This document shows, piece after piece, positions 42,013 to 51,555 of a stretch of DNA of 64,000 nt. This stretch comes from Diplonema japonicum (Eukaryota > Euglenozoa > Diplonemea > Diplonemida > Diplonemidae). The stretch covers positions 186,001 to 250,000 of the forward strand of contig OZ025741.1 of NCBI GenBank assembly GCA_964019335.1, written 5' to 3'. The notes beneath the pieces were generated by a model. That model ran no database searches and had not been told where the DNA came from. It saw nothing but the letters and a program-made list of their open reading frames with translations. Every line of letters starts with the position of its first letter. The first letter of the stretch is position 1. A program made the translations under genes and the position numbers.

Positions 42013-43263
42013 TCAGGCGGATGAAAAAAACCCCAGAGTTTCATCGACGGTGGCTCCCTTCACAACGAGCTGCAGCGTGTTCTTTTCCTCGCAGTAGGCG
42101 AACACAGGCGGCGCCTGCCTGAGGTTGTAGTAAGAATACGACGAATGGTAATACGCACCCACGTCCCTCACCACCACAAAATCATCAGGAGAAAGCGGAG
42201 GAAGCTCTCGCTGATGCGCGAGAATATCACCCCCCAAACAGCAAGGCCCGGCGAGGTCTGTGGGTGCAAGATCTTCATATGGTACGGGTTTGCCTGTCGA
42301 CGTAAACGGAGTCACACGGAGCGGCCAGTCTTTAGGTGCCCAGATGGTTCTGATGGCAAGGTCAACACCAGCATGTTGCGTGGCGATGCGACGCCCACCG
42401 ACAGTTTTAGTGTATTCGATTTTGGACACAAGAACACCAGTCTTTGCAAGCACACATCTACCAAACTCCGTTACGATCCTCCTCTTAAACAGGTTGGGGC
42501 AGGCCTCCCGAAGCCTTGCACTGTACTCCTGAAAAGGTGGGTTCCAGTCATCTGTTTCAAAGTTCACACCAATACCCCCGCCGATGTCAATCTCGGTAAT
42601 TTGATCGCCTATTTCATCTGCAAGATCGACCACTCTCTTCACACCTTCTACCATGAGGTCTAAAGAACACCCTTGTGAACCGGAATGCAGGTGGATACAC
42701 GTCAAGAAAGGGTTTTCCTTGTACGCCTTCACGATCTCGTTCCTATTGTCTATCAAGGGAATTCCGAATTTCGATGTTGCCGTCCCAGTGCTGAAGATGC
42801 CCATGGAACCGTATCCCACTTGAGGGTTGACGCGAATGCCTAGACGTGTTGTGGAGGGCTCTGGGCTGTCCTTGAGTATCTCCTTCACGCGATTTAGTTC
42901 TTGAAAATTATCCACGTTTAAAAGACACGGGGTTTTCAAAGCTTCTCTTAGTTCGGACTTCGTCTTGCATGGGCTGTCAAACACGACTTTTTCGGGTGGA
43001 AAATGTTGCATGCCCTGTGTGAACTCGCCAATAGAGGCCGCCTCGCAGCCCAGCCCATATTTGTTGAGCTCTGCCAGAATGAAGCTCAAAGGGTTTGCCT
43101 TCGCAGCGAACGCGTGTAACGTATCGTCCGGAAACGCTGCCTTCAAATCCCTCACGGTGTCCCTCACCGCTGTGAGGTTCCACACGAAGAACAGATCGCG
43201 GCCTTCAGGCTGCAAAACGGCGGTGCGCCCCGCAGTAGACATCATTTGCTTGACCCACGCCAT
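42013..43263 (-). CDS. PLP-dependent group IV decarboxylase (diaminopimelate/ornithine decarboxylase-like)
   Basis: 416 aa from MAWVKQMM; the ATG follows an A tract. It has the complete alanine-racemase-fold decarboxylase set: PLP lysine K55 in HAFAAKANP, HSGSQG (193-198), the glycine loop GGGIGVNF (228-235), EFGR (266-269), the active-site Cys and Asp in CCLGGD (341-346), and Tyr371 in DVGAYYHSSYSYYN. The Cys/Asp motif with a following acidic pair places it with the LysA/ornithine decarboxylase superfamily. Whether it acts on meso-diaminopimelate (last step of lysine synthesis) or another diamino acid cannot be decided from sequence alone. Length matches the family and no residue appears to be missing. 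Confidence 0.87.
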   Translation of the reverse strand: MAWVKQMMSTAGRTAVLQPEGRDLFFVWNLTAVRDTVRDLKAAFPDDTLHAFAAKANPLSFILAELNKYGLGCEAASIGEFTQGMQHFPPEKVVFDSPCKTKSELREALKTPCLLNVDNFQELNRVKEILKDSPEPSTTRLGIRVNPQVGYGSMGIFSTGTATSKFGIPLIDNRNEIVKAYKENPFLTCIHLHSGSQGCSLDLMVEGVKRVVDLADEIGDQITEIDIGGGIGVNFETDDWNPPFQEYSARLREACPNLFKRRIVTEFGRCVLAKTGVLVSKIEYTKTVGGRRIATQHAGVDLAIRTIWAPKDWPLRVTPFTSTGKPVPYEDLAPTDLAGPCCLGGDILAHQRELPPLSPDDFVVVRDVGAYYHSSYSYYNLRQAPPVFAYCEEKNTLQLVVKGATVDETLGFFSSA

Positions 43264-43319
43264 TTTTTTTTTTTTTTTTTTTTTTTTGTTCACTTTTTTT
43301 TATTTCTTTTTCTTTTTTT

Positions 43320-43490
43320 TTTTTTTTTCTTCACGGTGAATTTGTAGTGAAAGTAATGGGGTTTCCGGTAAAATAATAACGCTAATTTTTTTTTTTTTCT
43401 TCTTTTTTTTCCCTTCCCCAGAAACATCGAAACGGTAACGGTAAAGTCATTACTCGTAGGGGCAATAAGAAAATTGTGACTCTCATCTAC
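43320..43490 (+). repeat. Degenerate relic of hairpin-bearing repeat D
   Basis: Contains CACGGTGAA, GTGAAAGTAATGGGGTTTCCGGTAAAATAAT-like sequence and GGTAACGGTAAAGTCATTAC, in the same order as in 27105-27788 but with most of the middle missing. It sits between two genes, directly after a T tract. Confidence 0.5.
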
Positions 43491-43518
43491 TTCTAAAAAA
43501 AGAGAAGAAAAAAAAAAA

Positions 43519-44133
43519 TCAACCCTTCCTACAAAACTCCGGATACGCTTCGCAAAGCTTGGAGGTCTCGTAGCACGCCGCGTAGTCCCGCTCCTCCGTG
43601 CCGAGGAGCCCGTTGTATATGCAGATTGCGGTGTTTGCTTGCCTGAAGAAAGCCCCTTGATGATAGACGTAAAGCTTATCCGTGGCAGCGGCTATAGGTA
43701 GGACGCTGTCCTGAGGCGGGAGAGCAGATTTATCGTAAGACCCAAAAACCCGTGTTGCGCGACCTGTGGAGGGTTCGGTGACATCCATCTGCACTTGTGA
43801 TGTCTGTTCTGCGGCAGACTGAGCCACAGGGGTGATCTTGCGTCCATGGGAACGGTAGCTTTCGACATGAACCCCTTCGTTTGCTTCGATTACGCAGATT
43901 TCTGAACCGTTCGGCATACCGTCGCTTAAGATCTCAACCACCTTCCCCGCCTCTTCCAGTGCGTACCTGTCCCCGTAGCTGCTTTTAAAAATCCTCTGTC
44001 CGACCGTGTAACCCCCCGAAGTCAGACACCGCTGACCAACGCACCACGCAATTTGCGAACATGCCATTCCAATCCCAAAGGCGCCTGACTCTTCTCTGCA
44101 CACGACGTTTCCGCCAGAGAGGGTAGGGGCCAT
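43519..44133 (-). CDS. Uncharacterised 204-aa protein
   Basis: Starts MAPTLSGGNVVC directly after about 22 A. I do not recognise a family. The N-terminal half is Cys-containing and glycine-rich (VCREESGAFGIGMACSQIAWC), then has a compact beta-like stretch (GKVVEILSDGMPNGSEICVIEANEGVHVESY) that could be a small beta-barrel. The C-terminal third contains paired Cys (YAACYETSKLCEAYPEFC). There is no signal peptide or membrane segment. It is separated from the PLP decarboxylase by 255 bases and from the next gene by 55. Confidence 0.7.
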   Translation of the reverse strand: MAPTLSGGNVVCREESGAFGIGMACSQIAWCVGQRCLTSGGYTVGQRIFKSSYGDRYALEEAGKVVEILSDGMPNGSEICVIEANEGVHVESYRSHGRKITPVAQSAAEQTSQVQMDVTEPSTGRATRVFGSYDKSALPPQDSVLPIAAATDKLYVYHQGAFFRQANTAICIYNGLLGTEERDYAACYETSKLCEAYPEFCRKG

Positions 44134-44188
44134 TTTTTTTTTTTTTTTTTTTTAAATTTCCTCGTCGAATTCTTTTTTTTTTTTGTTA

Positions 44189-45322
44189 TTATTTAAGAAT
44201 CCTCTCCAGCCTTTCAATGGTGTGCTGTGTCTCGCCTTCCTCGGCCCGTCCTATACACCTGCATATAACGCGGTGGTACGATTTCTTCTGCTCCTCTGTT
44301 TTTAAGTACACTATCGCAGCCACCTTCATCCGAAGATCCTGCAGTTTATCTGCCTCCCAAGAGATGCATTTAAGATGTTCCGGTAGATGTTTAAAACCCG
44401 CGACGTACGTGTTAAACACATCGTGCCACCGTTGCGAAGACGTCACTGCGTAAAGGTACGCAGCCACGCACGACTGTTGGAGAAGAAGCCTGGCGTCCGT
44501 GACAGGCGACGCCCCTGACACCTTCAAGCCCCACACCATCTCCTTTTGCGTTCCGAAGGATATTAAAAACTCAAGAAGCGCCGTGACGTCCGCACAGCTC
44601 GTCTTCACATTATTGTCGTGAACCCATTTCCACAAAGCCCACCCTTCAACCGGAAGATCTTGTCTGCGGGAGATGCACAGAAGGCCAGCGATGGCTTCTG
44701 TTGCATATCCAATCTCCCTCACAAGGGACCAACTACGGTTTTCCGCAAGCGATAAAAGGTAGCCCGGTTTCGCTGCGTGGCAGGGGTTTGTTCTCCACAA
44801 CTCGTCTGCCCATGTGACGTCATGGCGTGCTGACTTCATCGCGCTGCCGACGCATGTTGGGAGACAACGTATTTCTTTTGGTATTTTCCTCCAGGTGGCT
44901 TTCACTGTGTGCAGAGGGACGTGGCATCTTGCTAGCGATGTGAGTACGATGCTGGAAAGGACTGGTGTCCAGAGGATGTCGTCTGCGTGGTTGTTTAGAT
45001 AGGTAGTGAGGGTTTTGCTAGCGTTGTTTCGCGGTCCTGCCAGCTCGCCCAGCCTCTGCAGGACGCACCCGACCACGGTCATGTCGTCGGAGTGCTCGGT
45101 ACTCGTTGCAATTTCCCATAGCGTTTTGAAATCCTTGCAGGTGGATACCTGTGTCCTCGCCATCTTCCCCGACTTCGTTCCCGGACTCTTTGTTCTGCTC
45201 CTCACCCCGCTGTGTGCGTCCCCTACCACGCTTCCCTTTTTCCATAACAGTCTGGACCCATTCTCGTATTTGCTGTGCAGGTGCCGTGCCCGGGTGAGTT
45301 TGATTAATCTGCCTTGAAGCAT
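44189..45322 (-). CDS. Uncharacterised helical protein, possibly mitochondrial
   Basis: 377 aa. The N-terminal 35 residues (MLQGRLIKLTRARHLHSKYE...) are rich in Arg/Lys/Ser with little acid, as in mitochondrial presequences. The rest is predominantly helical with many Trp and Cys residues and a spacing suggestive of helical-hairpin repeats (for example SVVLTSLARCHVPLHTVKATW-like and ALWKWVHDNNVKTSCADVTALLEFL-like segments). No catalytic motif. A repeat protein of the PPR/OPR sort for organelle RNA is one possibility, but I cannot assign it. An alternative start is the internal MARTQVSTC about 54 residues in. Confidence 0.7.
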   Translation of the reverse strand: MLQGRLIKLTRARHLHSKYENGSRLLWKKGSVVGDAHSGVRSRTKSPGTKSGKMARTQVSTCKDFKTLWEIATSTEHSDDMTVVGCVLQRLGELAGPRNNASKTLTTYLNNHADDILWTPVLSSIVLTSLARCHVPLHTVKATWRKIPKEIRCLPTCVGSAMKSARHDVTWADELWRTNPCHAAKPGYLLSLAENRSWSLVREIGYATEAIAGLLCISRRQDLPVEGWALWKWVHDNNVKTSCADVTALLEFLISFGTQKEMVWGLKVSGASPVTDARLLLQQSCVAAYLYAVTSSQRWHDVFNTYVAGFKHLPEHLKCISWEADKLQDLRMKVAAIVYLKTEEQKKSYHRVICRCIGRAEEGETQHTIERLERILK

Positions 45323-45456
45323 CCAGGCTTTTTTTTATTGTTTTGTATTGTCATTAAGAAAGAAAAAAAGTGTGTGTGTGCATCAATAGTGAGAACTACA
45401 CTTTTTCTTTCTTTTTTTTTTTTTTTTTTGTGGTTTTTTTTTTTTTTCATCCCCTT

Positions 45457-46101
45457 CTAAAGTTCGGCTTCCTCGTCACTACTTCCCGTTTCAAAAGGCT
45501 TCACGTTGTAGGTGTAACATTCCTCGCAGTAATGTCTGGTATATATGTATATATATTCGTTTTCTTCCCCCTCCCGAGCACAATACCTATAATCGATGGT
45601 GACCTCGGTCCCTACTGGTATAGATTCGGTGGCTATGTAGTTTCCGTTTGCCCTGTTGTATACAATATTGGGCGTGTTGGCGTTGTGGTTGAGGTAGTGG
45701 ACCCACATAGTGTTCCGCTTCGGGTTGTAGCCGTGGGCGGACGTGTGCGGGAGGTAAGCGTGTGTCCCGTTGGTGGCCCACTGCCACCGCATGATTTCAG
45801 CTTGTTTTTTTGGGAGCAGCGCGTCAATAGCCTTGTAGGAGACCCAGGTCATGGGCATGTCCTTGTAGTCAAAATGCATCACTACATCGCCCTCTGAAAA
45901 GCTGTAAGACGCGAATAATCCCACACCATGAACGGAGGACTGGGCCACGTGCAGCCTTGAAGGAAACAACACCTCAAGCGCCTGCCACTCCTCGTCGCTC
46001 AACCCTTCCGGCCGTTCCGGATATTTCACGTGTCTCCCCACCCTCTCCCTTGCCCCCGCCACGACAGACAGCATCAACACAATACATATTTTTGAATACA
46101 T
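45457..46101 (-). CDS. SET-domain protein with N-terminal signal sequence
   Basis: 214 aa from MYSKICIV; upstream in-frame codons are only an AAAAAC microsatellite. Residues 1-17 (MYSKICIVLMLSVVAGA) look like a cleavable signal peptide or short membrane anchor. The SET domain has VHGVGLFA (57-64), YLNHNANTPNIVY (136-148, carrying the NHxxxxN-type cofactor and fold motif), and IPVGTEVTIDYRY (161-173, catalytic Tyr region). After it, YCEEC (191-195) may stand in for part of a post-SET Cys cluster. SET proteins methylate lysines, usually in the nucleus or cytosol, so a secretory leader is unusual. The C-terminus is acidic. Confidence 0.8.
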   Translation of the reverse strand: MYSKICIVLMLSVVAGARERVGRHVKYPERPEGLSDEEWQALEVLFPSRLHVAQSSVHGVGLFASYSFSEGDVVMHFDYKDMPMTWVSYKAIDALLPKKQAEIMRWQWATNGTHAYLPHTSAHGYNPKRNTMWVHYLNHNANTPNIVYNRANGNYIATESIPVGTEVTIDYRYCAREGEENEYIYIYTRHYCEECYTYNVKPFETGSSDEEAEL

Positions 46102-46255
46102 GTCTTTTTTGTTTTTGTTTTTGTTTTTGTTTTTGTTTTTTTGTGTTGTTTCCAATTTAAAAGTAAATATATAAATGAAGAAATAATATGAGAGTATCTT
46201 CCTTGGAAAAGAAAGCCTTTTGTTTTGTTTTGTTTTATGGGATTTTTTCTTTTAT

Positions 46256-49153
46256 TCACAATCGCTTCAGGTTGTTCCTGCAGAGCTTCCCCCGCACCAC
46301 GCGCTGCACAGTGACCGCTGCGTCGTGAGCTACGTCATCTTGTTGGTGTGCTTGGCGTGCGTCCTCAAGGAACGCGCGGTGACGTCGCGAAGCCGAGGTG
46401 CGTGACATGCCTTGTATGACAGCGGCGGCCTCGTTCTGCTGTACATCGAGTTTCCTTTCTTGCTGAACATCTGCGAGGGCACTGAAGCACATGACTAACG
46501 TTTTTCTTGCGGAGTATCCCTTGAAGATTGCCTGTATTTTGCTGGCCGCTTCGCCCCGTTCCCAATCCTCCTCATAAGGCCCGTAACGTGTTGCTGTGTC
46601 CAACTGTCGCTGCAGTTCTGTGATCAGCTTTGTGTGGTCGCTGAGCAGCTCGCTCAGCTCGTCGATCTGCCTGCTCTGCAGCTCCTTCTCATCATTCAGC
46701 ACGCTCAGCTCCTTCTGTTTGATCTCTTCGGCCTGTTGGGCCCTTTCGTGCTCCCTGTCCTTGTGGAACACCTTTTCGTCTTCCATTTGCTTCTGCAAAT
46801 ACGTGACTCTGTATTCCAAATCGGCCAGTTTGTCATCAGGGTTCACGCCGGACACGCTTTGCTGGGGCTCCCCTTCCCTTGGAGGGATTTGAACCGGGTT
46901 GATTTGCTGTTGCTGTTGCGGTTGTTGTTGTTGTTGTTGTTGCAGTTGCTGTTCTTCGTGTTCGACAACCTTGAGGGAGTCGATTTCTTGTCTGATTTCT
47001 TCTCTAACTGCGGCCTCTTCTGTCAGGTTTTCCGCTGCTTCTAGCTGTTTTAAGAGGTCGCGTGCTTTGGCCTGCCGTGCCTGTCGGATCTCTTCCCTGC
47101 GTGCTTGAACGGTATTCATGGCTTCCTTCTGTCTGTACGCGGCTTGGGAGGTGAGGATGGCTGTTTCCAAGTTAACCTCATCAGCGTGGGCTTTGGAGAT
47201 GGTGGCTCGCTTTTCTTCGGCTTGTTTCTTAGCAGAGCGGATTTTATGGAGACCTTGGATGACGGTGGCGGCGGAGTTTTGATGAGCAGCATCCTCGAGC
47301 TCACGCTGTGCTTGTAAAGCGCTTTCTTTTTCGAGTTCGATGGCAGCTTTGCGGAGCATCGCTGTGCTTTCCGTAGCTCGGCGTTTTGCGGCAGAAGCGT
47401 CGATCAGCCTGCACTCCTCCATGCGAATGGTGCTTTCCAGCTCAGCTTGCTGTTCGATGGCTTTCTTCTCTTTGATTTCAGCGTCCTGCGCTTGCAACTT
47501 CAACAGTTTTTGTCTGCATTTCACGTTCGCGTCGTGCACTTCGTCAGTTTCCCGCTGTGCCTCACGCATGTCCCGTTCGTACTTCATGGCGTCTGCGTCT
47601 TTACGCCTCTCTTTGGCTGCGGTTTCCTCATGGCGACGGTCTTCTTCAAACTGGCGTTCTTCTTCGTCTCTGGCTTGTTTTGCTTTGTCTTTTAAGGCTA
47701 AGCCTTGCTGGTGGTGGTACATCTGTTCTTCACGTAGAAGTCGCAAGCGTTTTCTGCTCTCTTCGATGTCGTCAGCCGCCATTTGTGTGTAGATGCCTGC
47801 CATCTCTGTGGAGTACTTAATGATATCATCGATGGGTACGTCGCTGAAGGAACGCTGCTGTTTGAGGAGCTCCTGGATGGGCTGCGTCATCTCTGCGTTG
47901 TAGCTTGTATTGGGGTTGTGGTTCGCGCTTCCAATAGTTTCCAGCTCCTTTTGGAATCTTTCAGACTCGTATCGTAGCTCTTCTTCGAAAAGCCGTTGCT
48001 GTTCTTCCCGAAGCGTACGCAGGTCCAGCGGGGCTGGTACATCTTGTTTCTCCGCTGGTAGGTCGGTGTATTCCTCTTCTACGGTCGCCACGCCGAGCAA
48101 AGCCATTCGTTCTTGAAGAGAGGATTGCTCCGAGCGGCTTTCTTTTATTTGCTTCACGCGTTTTGCGTCCTGCTCCTCGGCGATTTCCTTTTGACGTATT
48201 TGCCTTGCGAGGAGGTATTCTTGACAGTCGATCCCTGCCGCGTGTGATTCCATGACCATGCTCTGTGTCTGTTCGTCGCTGAGAACCTGCCGTTCGCGCT
48301 GTTTCTTGAAGGTTTCTTCCTGTGTTTTGGTACACTCTGCAGCGGCTTCTTTGCGGGTTTGGGTCATCGCTTCTTGTTTGAGGTTGCTTAGCAAGTCTTC
48401 TCTTTCTAGGAGACGCAGTTCGTCCTGCAGTACAACGAGATCGCTTTTTGTTTCGCTCAGTTTGTCAGCGACCTCTGCTTTCATTGCCGCGCGGTGCTTC
48501 TCATCGTTTTTCTCTTGGACCTCTCTTGCCTTTTGCTTTCTGAAGGACTCTTGACGGGCGAAATCTGCTGCAATAGCTGAGCGTTGTTCCCAGTCGGCAC
48601 TGCTGAGGTCGCTGAGCTCCTTCTTCATGGTCTCTAAGCATGCGGCCAGTTTGTGTCTCGACTCTGCGGTTGCAGCGTCCAAGATGAATTTGTCCTTAAT
48701 TGCGTTGTCTTCCAGTTCCTTTTGTTTCTTTGCAAAAGCCGCTTCTTTTTGAGCCCACGTGGCGCCTACGGTGAGATCCCATTGAGCTTGTTGGTGTTCT
48801 TTTTCTTTCTTTAGCTTCTCCGCCTCTTGTAGCCTCGCCTCTTCCCTCATTTTCTTCAGCCTGTCTTTTCTCTGTTCCTCCTGAACTTTGCGTAGCTCGA
48901 TCAGGTCGCGGATCTTAATCTCTTCCTCCTGCTGGGCAGCCCTGCGTCTCTGTTGTTCCGCCTTGTCGGCTTCTAGTTTTTTCGCCACCTTTATTCTTTC
49001 CTCCTCTTCCTCTAGCTGGGCAAGCTCCGTTTTAAGTATCTCGATCTCTTGGACTAGTTTTTTAGAGGTGTCGCCTTTGACCTTATTACCCCGTTCAAAG
49101 CCAGGTCTTGGCCCTAAAAGACCTCCCAGGCCAGGTGCCGCTATTTCACACAT
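46256..49153 (-). CDS. Long coiled-coil protein with IQ motifs
   Basis: 965 aa in one uninterrupted frame. From residue 30 to 880 it is almost wholly charged coiled coil (KKLEADKAEQQRRRAAQQEE and similar), with a Gln-rich break near 760-790. IQ-like calmodulin-binding sites occur at about 660 (SAATVIQGLHKIRSAKKQ) and three near the C-terminus (ASKIQAIFKGYSARKTL, AAAVIQGMSRTSASRRHR, AAVTVQRVVRGKLCRNNL). This architecture is typical of flagellar or centrosomal scaffold proteins, with calmodulin or centrin as the likely partner; a specific orthologue is not identifiable. The start at 49153 (MCEIAAPGLGG) is the first Met of the frame. Confidence 0.85.
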   Translation of the reverse strand: MCEIAAPGLGGLLGPRPGFERGNKVKGDTSKKLVQEIEILKTELAQLEEEEERIKVAKKLEADKAEQQRRRAAQQEEEIKIRDLIELRKVQEEQRKDRLKKMREEARLQEAEKLKKEKEHQQAQWDLTVGATWAQKEAAFAKKQKELEDNAIKDKFILDAATAESRHKLAACLETMKKELSDLSSADWEQRSAIAADFARQESFRKQKAREVQEKNDEKHRAAMKAEVADKLSETKSDLVVLQDELRLLEREDLLSNLKQEAMTQTRKEAAAECTKTQEETFKKQRERQVLSDEQTQSMVMESHAAGIDCQEYLLARQIRQKEIAEEQDAKRVKQIKESRSEQSSLQERMALLGVATVEEEYTDLPAEKQDVPAPLDLRTLREEQQRLFEEELRYESERFQKELETIGSANHNPNTSYNAEMTQPIQELLKQQRSFSDVPIDDIIKYSTEMAGIYTQMAADDIEESRKRLRLLREEQMYHHQQGLALKDKAKQARDEEERQFEEDRRHEETAAKERRKDADAMKYERDMREAQRETDEVHDANVKCRQKLLKLQAQDAEIKEKKAIEQQAELESTIRMEECRLIDASAAKRRATESTAMLRKAAIELEKESALQAQRELEDAAHQNSAATVIQGLHKIRSAKKQAEEKRATISKAHADEVNLETAILTSQAAYRQKEAMNTVQARREEIRQARQAKARDLLKQLEAAENLTEEAAVREEIRQEIDSLKVVEHEEQQLQQQQQQQPQQQQQINPVQIPPREGEPQQSVSGVNPDDKLADLEYRVTYLQKQMEDEKVFHKDREHERAQQAEEIKQKELSVLNDEKELQSRQIDELSELLSDHTKLITELQRQLDTATRYGPYEEDWERGEAASKIQAIFKGYSARKTLVMCFSALADVQQERKLDVQQNEAAAVIQGMSRTSASRRHRAFLEDARQAHQQDDVAHDAAVTVQRVVRGKLCRNNLKRL

Positions 49154-49695
49154 TTCTGTTTTGTTTATTTCCCCCCCCCCTCTTTAATACTTCTTTCACT
49201 ACCGGTACGAATTAGGGGGGGGGGGGGGGGACAAAGAGGGGAAAATACAAGAAGGATCACAAAGGAGTAGGAACGGGAGGGTGCAAAAAAAGGTGGAACT
49301 AGAAAAAGAGGAGGAGGGGGGAGAATACACTCGATCTATTTCTGGGTATACGTGCCCTGTCACCATTCTGCGGTCGGTGGTTGCCTGTCTGGCAAGGAGG
49401 GCAACCTACAGATCCTTGGGATCAGGTGCATCGGGTCCAAGCACGGAGAGGTGGACGAGTAAAACAAGGGCTATCTATTGCCGTAGCCCGATGTATCGCT
49501 GGTGCGCCCAGGTTCATCAAGGGAAGAAAAAAAAGAAGAAGAAAAAAAAACTACAAAGGTTGGTGGATATGGATACAAAAAAAAAAAAATGGGGAGGGGG
49601 GAAAAATATAACAAAGGATCAAAAAAAAATATAACAACAACAGAGAGAGGCAAAAAAAAAAAAATCTACTTTTTTTTTTTTTTTTCTTCAAAATT

Positions 49696-51000
49696 TCACT
49701 TACGAGGGTACGTAAAAGGAGACGAGGCGGCGGCCCCGACGTCGTACTTCGCCGGGGAGACTTTACTGTTGGCGTAGTGCACGGGGGAAGGGTGGTAAGG
49801 CGACCCCGCGGCCATCTCTTCTAACTGCTTGGCCCGGAACCTATCAGCATCAGGCGTTGAAGGATGCGGGTTATAAATAGACCCAACAGGTGACACTGCA
49901 GGCTGCATGGACATATTATCCACCCTCATAGGGCTCACAGGTGACTGCTGCGCATGGTGCAAATCAAGCAGCGTCCTAGACTTAGGAACAGGCGGCACCC
50001 CTTCAGGGTACATCCCATCCGAGGGCACATTTCGTACAGGAGATACCGCCCGCGTCGCAGGCGGCGCAACGACGACACCATTCGTCCCCGACATCGAAAA
50101 CGCTTGCGATTTCGAACTAGCATTATAATCAACAGTTGGCTTTCTAATCACAAGCCTGTAAGGGTCACCATAAACAGGATCAAGCCATTTCACATAAGCA
50201 TGCTTTGTTTTGTATGTACTCAACCCTTCATTGCAGGACAGTGCTTGGTACATTGCTGCGGCTACGCGTTGCTGTCTGTTGGTAGTGCGTGCTCGAATGG
50301 CGTAATCGACAGTGATGTCCCATTCTGCGTTGACTAACTTTGGGTCTTCTGGAACCCATTCACCCGATTGAATCTCTTGAGGAGTTCCCTCGTCGTATTG
50401 AAGGACAACTGTTTTAACAGCGCCGGGTGAGACACGTAGCACCACGTCGTCCTTTCTGACACCGTTGCCCACCTCTGAGATGATGTCGTCCTTTAAGGCG
50501 TCGATGAACTTCTCCGCGTAGTGTGGTTTCTCTTTGCGGTGTGCTTCATAGGTTGAATAGTTGACGTTTTCTATGCAGAAGTTCCCCCTTACCACGGGGG
50601 CCGTGGCGTCGAATTCGGGCGTAGCTACTTGGCCTAGCTGTAGGCGGTCCTCGGGGGCCTTATCGTAGGAGTCGTATTTCCCTATTGTCATGTGTGTTGG
50701 GGGTGCGGGTGCCTGGGTTTTCGGTGTTCCTGCGTTGTTGTTGTTGGTTCGTTTTGGAGACGGGGTTCGGGAGTCGCCGCTCTCTCCTCTTCTTCTCCGT
50801 CTTCTTGAAGTCTCTCCTCCGTCCCTTCTTCTTCTGTCTCGGGACCTAGATCTGGACCGCGACCTCGAGCGTTCCCTTCTCGATCGTTCCCTGTCTCTGG
50901 GTGGTCCGGTTGTAGGTGCGGACTTTACATCTGTTACCACTGATGGTCGGTCCACAGGTGATTTTGTTGAATTCGGGTAATTCGGGTATCTTGAAGACAT
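49696..51000 (-). CDS. RS-rich N-terminal protein of unknown function
   Basis: 434 aa from MSSRYPNYPN, after an A-rich leader. Residues about 35-75 form an Arg/Ser domain (RRERSRSRSRSRSRDRRRR) like those of splicing factors. Then a globular region of about 200 residues is seen (from GKYDSYDKAPEDRLQLGQ to KWLDPVYGDPYRLVIRK) that I do not recognise; it includes alternating strands and a helix QRVAAAMYQALS. The C-terminal part is Pro/Ser-rich. At the end the frame crosses a consensus donor (GTAAGT at about 49699-49704) followed by an A tract ending in AG, so the C-terminus may continue in another exon that I could not place with certainty. Confidence 0.72.
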   Translation of the reverse strand: MSSRYPNYPNSTKSPVDRPSVVTDVKSAPTTGPPRDRERSRRERSRSRSRSRSRDRRRRDGGETSRRRRRRGESGDSRTPSPKRTNNNNAGTPKTQAPAPPTHMTIGKYDSYDKAPEDRLQLGQVATPEFDATAPVVRGNFCIENVNYSTYEAHRKEKPHYAEKFIDALKDDIISEVGNGVRKDDVVLRVSPGAVKTVVLQYDEGTPQEIQSGEWVPEDPKLVNAEWDITVDYAIRARTTNRQQRVAAAMYQALSCNEGLSTYKTKHAYVKWLDPVYGDPYRLVIRKPTVDYNASSKSQAFSMSGTNGVVVAPPATRAVSPVRNVPSDGMYPEGVPPVPKSRTLLDLHHAQQSPVSPMRVDNMSMQPAVSPVGSIYNPHPSTPDADRFRAKQLEEMAAGSPYHPSPVHYANSKVSPAKYDVGAAASSPFTYPRK

Positions 51001-51344
51001 TTGTTTTGTTTTTTTTTTTTCTTTCTTTCTTTCTTTTCCCCTCCCTCTCCTCCCACCTTCCTTTTTTTGTCCTCTTTTGAAGCCCTGTGGGTCCCGTGGA
51101 AAGTTAAGTGGGTAAAAAAGAAAGCTTCTTTGTTTGATGTAATGGGATAAGGGACTCTCCGTTGAGGGCGATGCTAACTGGCCACATGTTGGGTGGGCTC
51201 TCCACCCCCGTCCAGGTTTCCCTTTCCCACGTGTACGGCTTAAGAACGAGAGTTTCCCTTTCCTAACCACCACAGGGATGTACCAAAAGAAAATAAATCG
51301 AGTTTATTTTTTCTAAAAAAAAAAATAGCAAAAGCGAAAGAGCA

Positions 51345-51389
<45 letters not shown>

Positions 51390-51555
51390 AGCAGAATTTT
51401 TTCTCTCTCTCTTCTTTTTTTTTTTTTTTTTTTTTTTTGAACCATAAGAGAAAGGGAAGAAAGAAAAAAAAAAAGAAAAAAAAAAGGGAGAGAAAAAAAA
51501 AAACTCAAAGTACAGGACAAGCCCCCCGCTAGAGGGCCGCCTATGGGAGGGGGGT
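51001..51555. other. Intergenic spacer
   Basis: Pyrimidine- and purine-rich low-complexity sequence and long A/T tracts (51345-51388, 51416-51438). A GC hairpin-like segment (GCCCCCCGCTAGAGGGCCGCC, 51522-51542, imperfect) probably belongs to the 3' end of the adjacent LINE relic. Confidence 0.55.

Noticed and set aside
46074-46259. Short Lys/Thr/Asn-rich frame upstream of the SET gene
   Set aside because: Produced by the AAAAAC microsatellite in the leader.
49281-49634. Plus-strand 117-codon frame and the DEPGRTSDTSGYGNR minus-strand tail as genes
   Set aside because: Short and flanked by purine runs; the minus tail could be a last exon of the RS-rich gene, but frame and acceptor did not give a convincing join.
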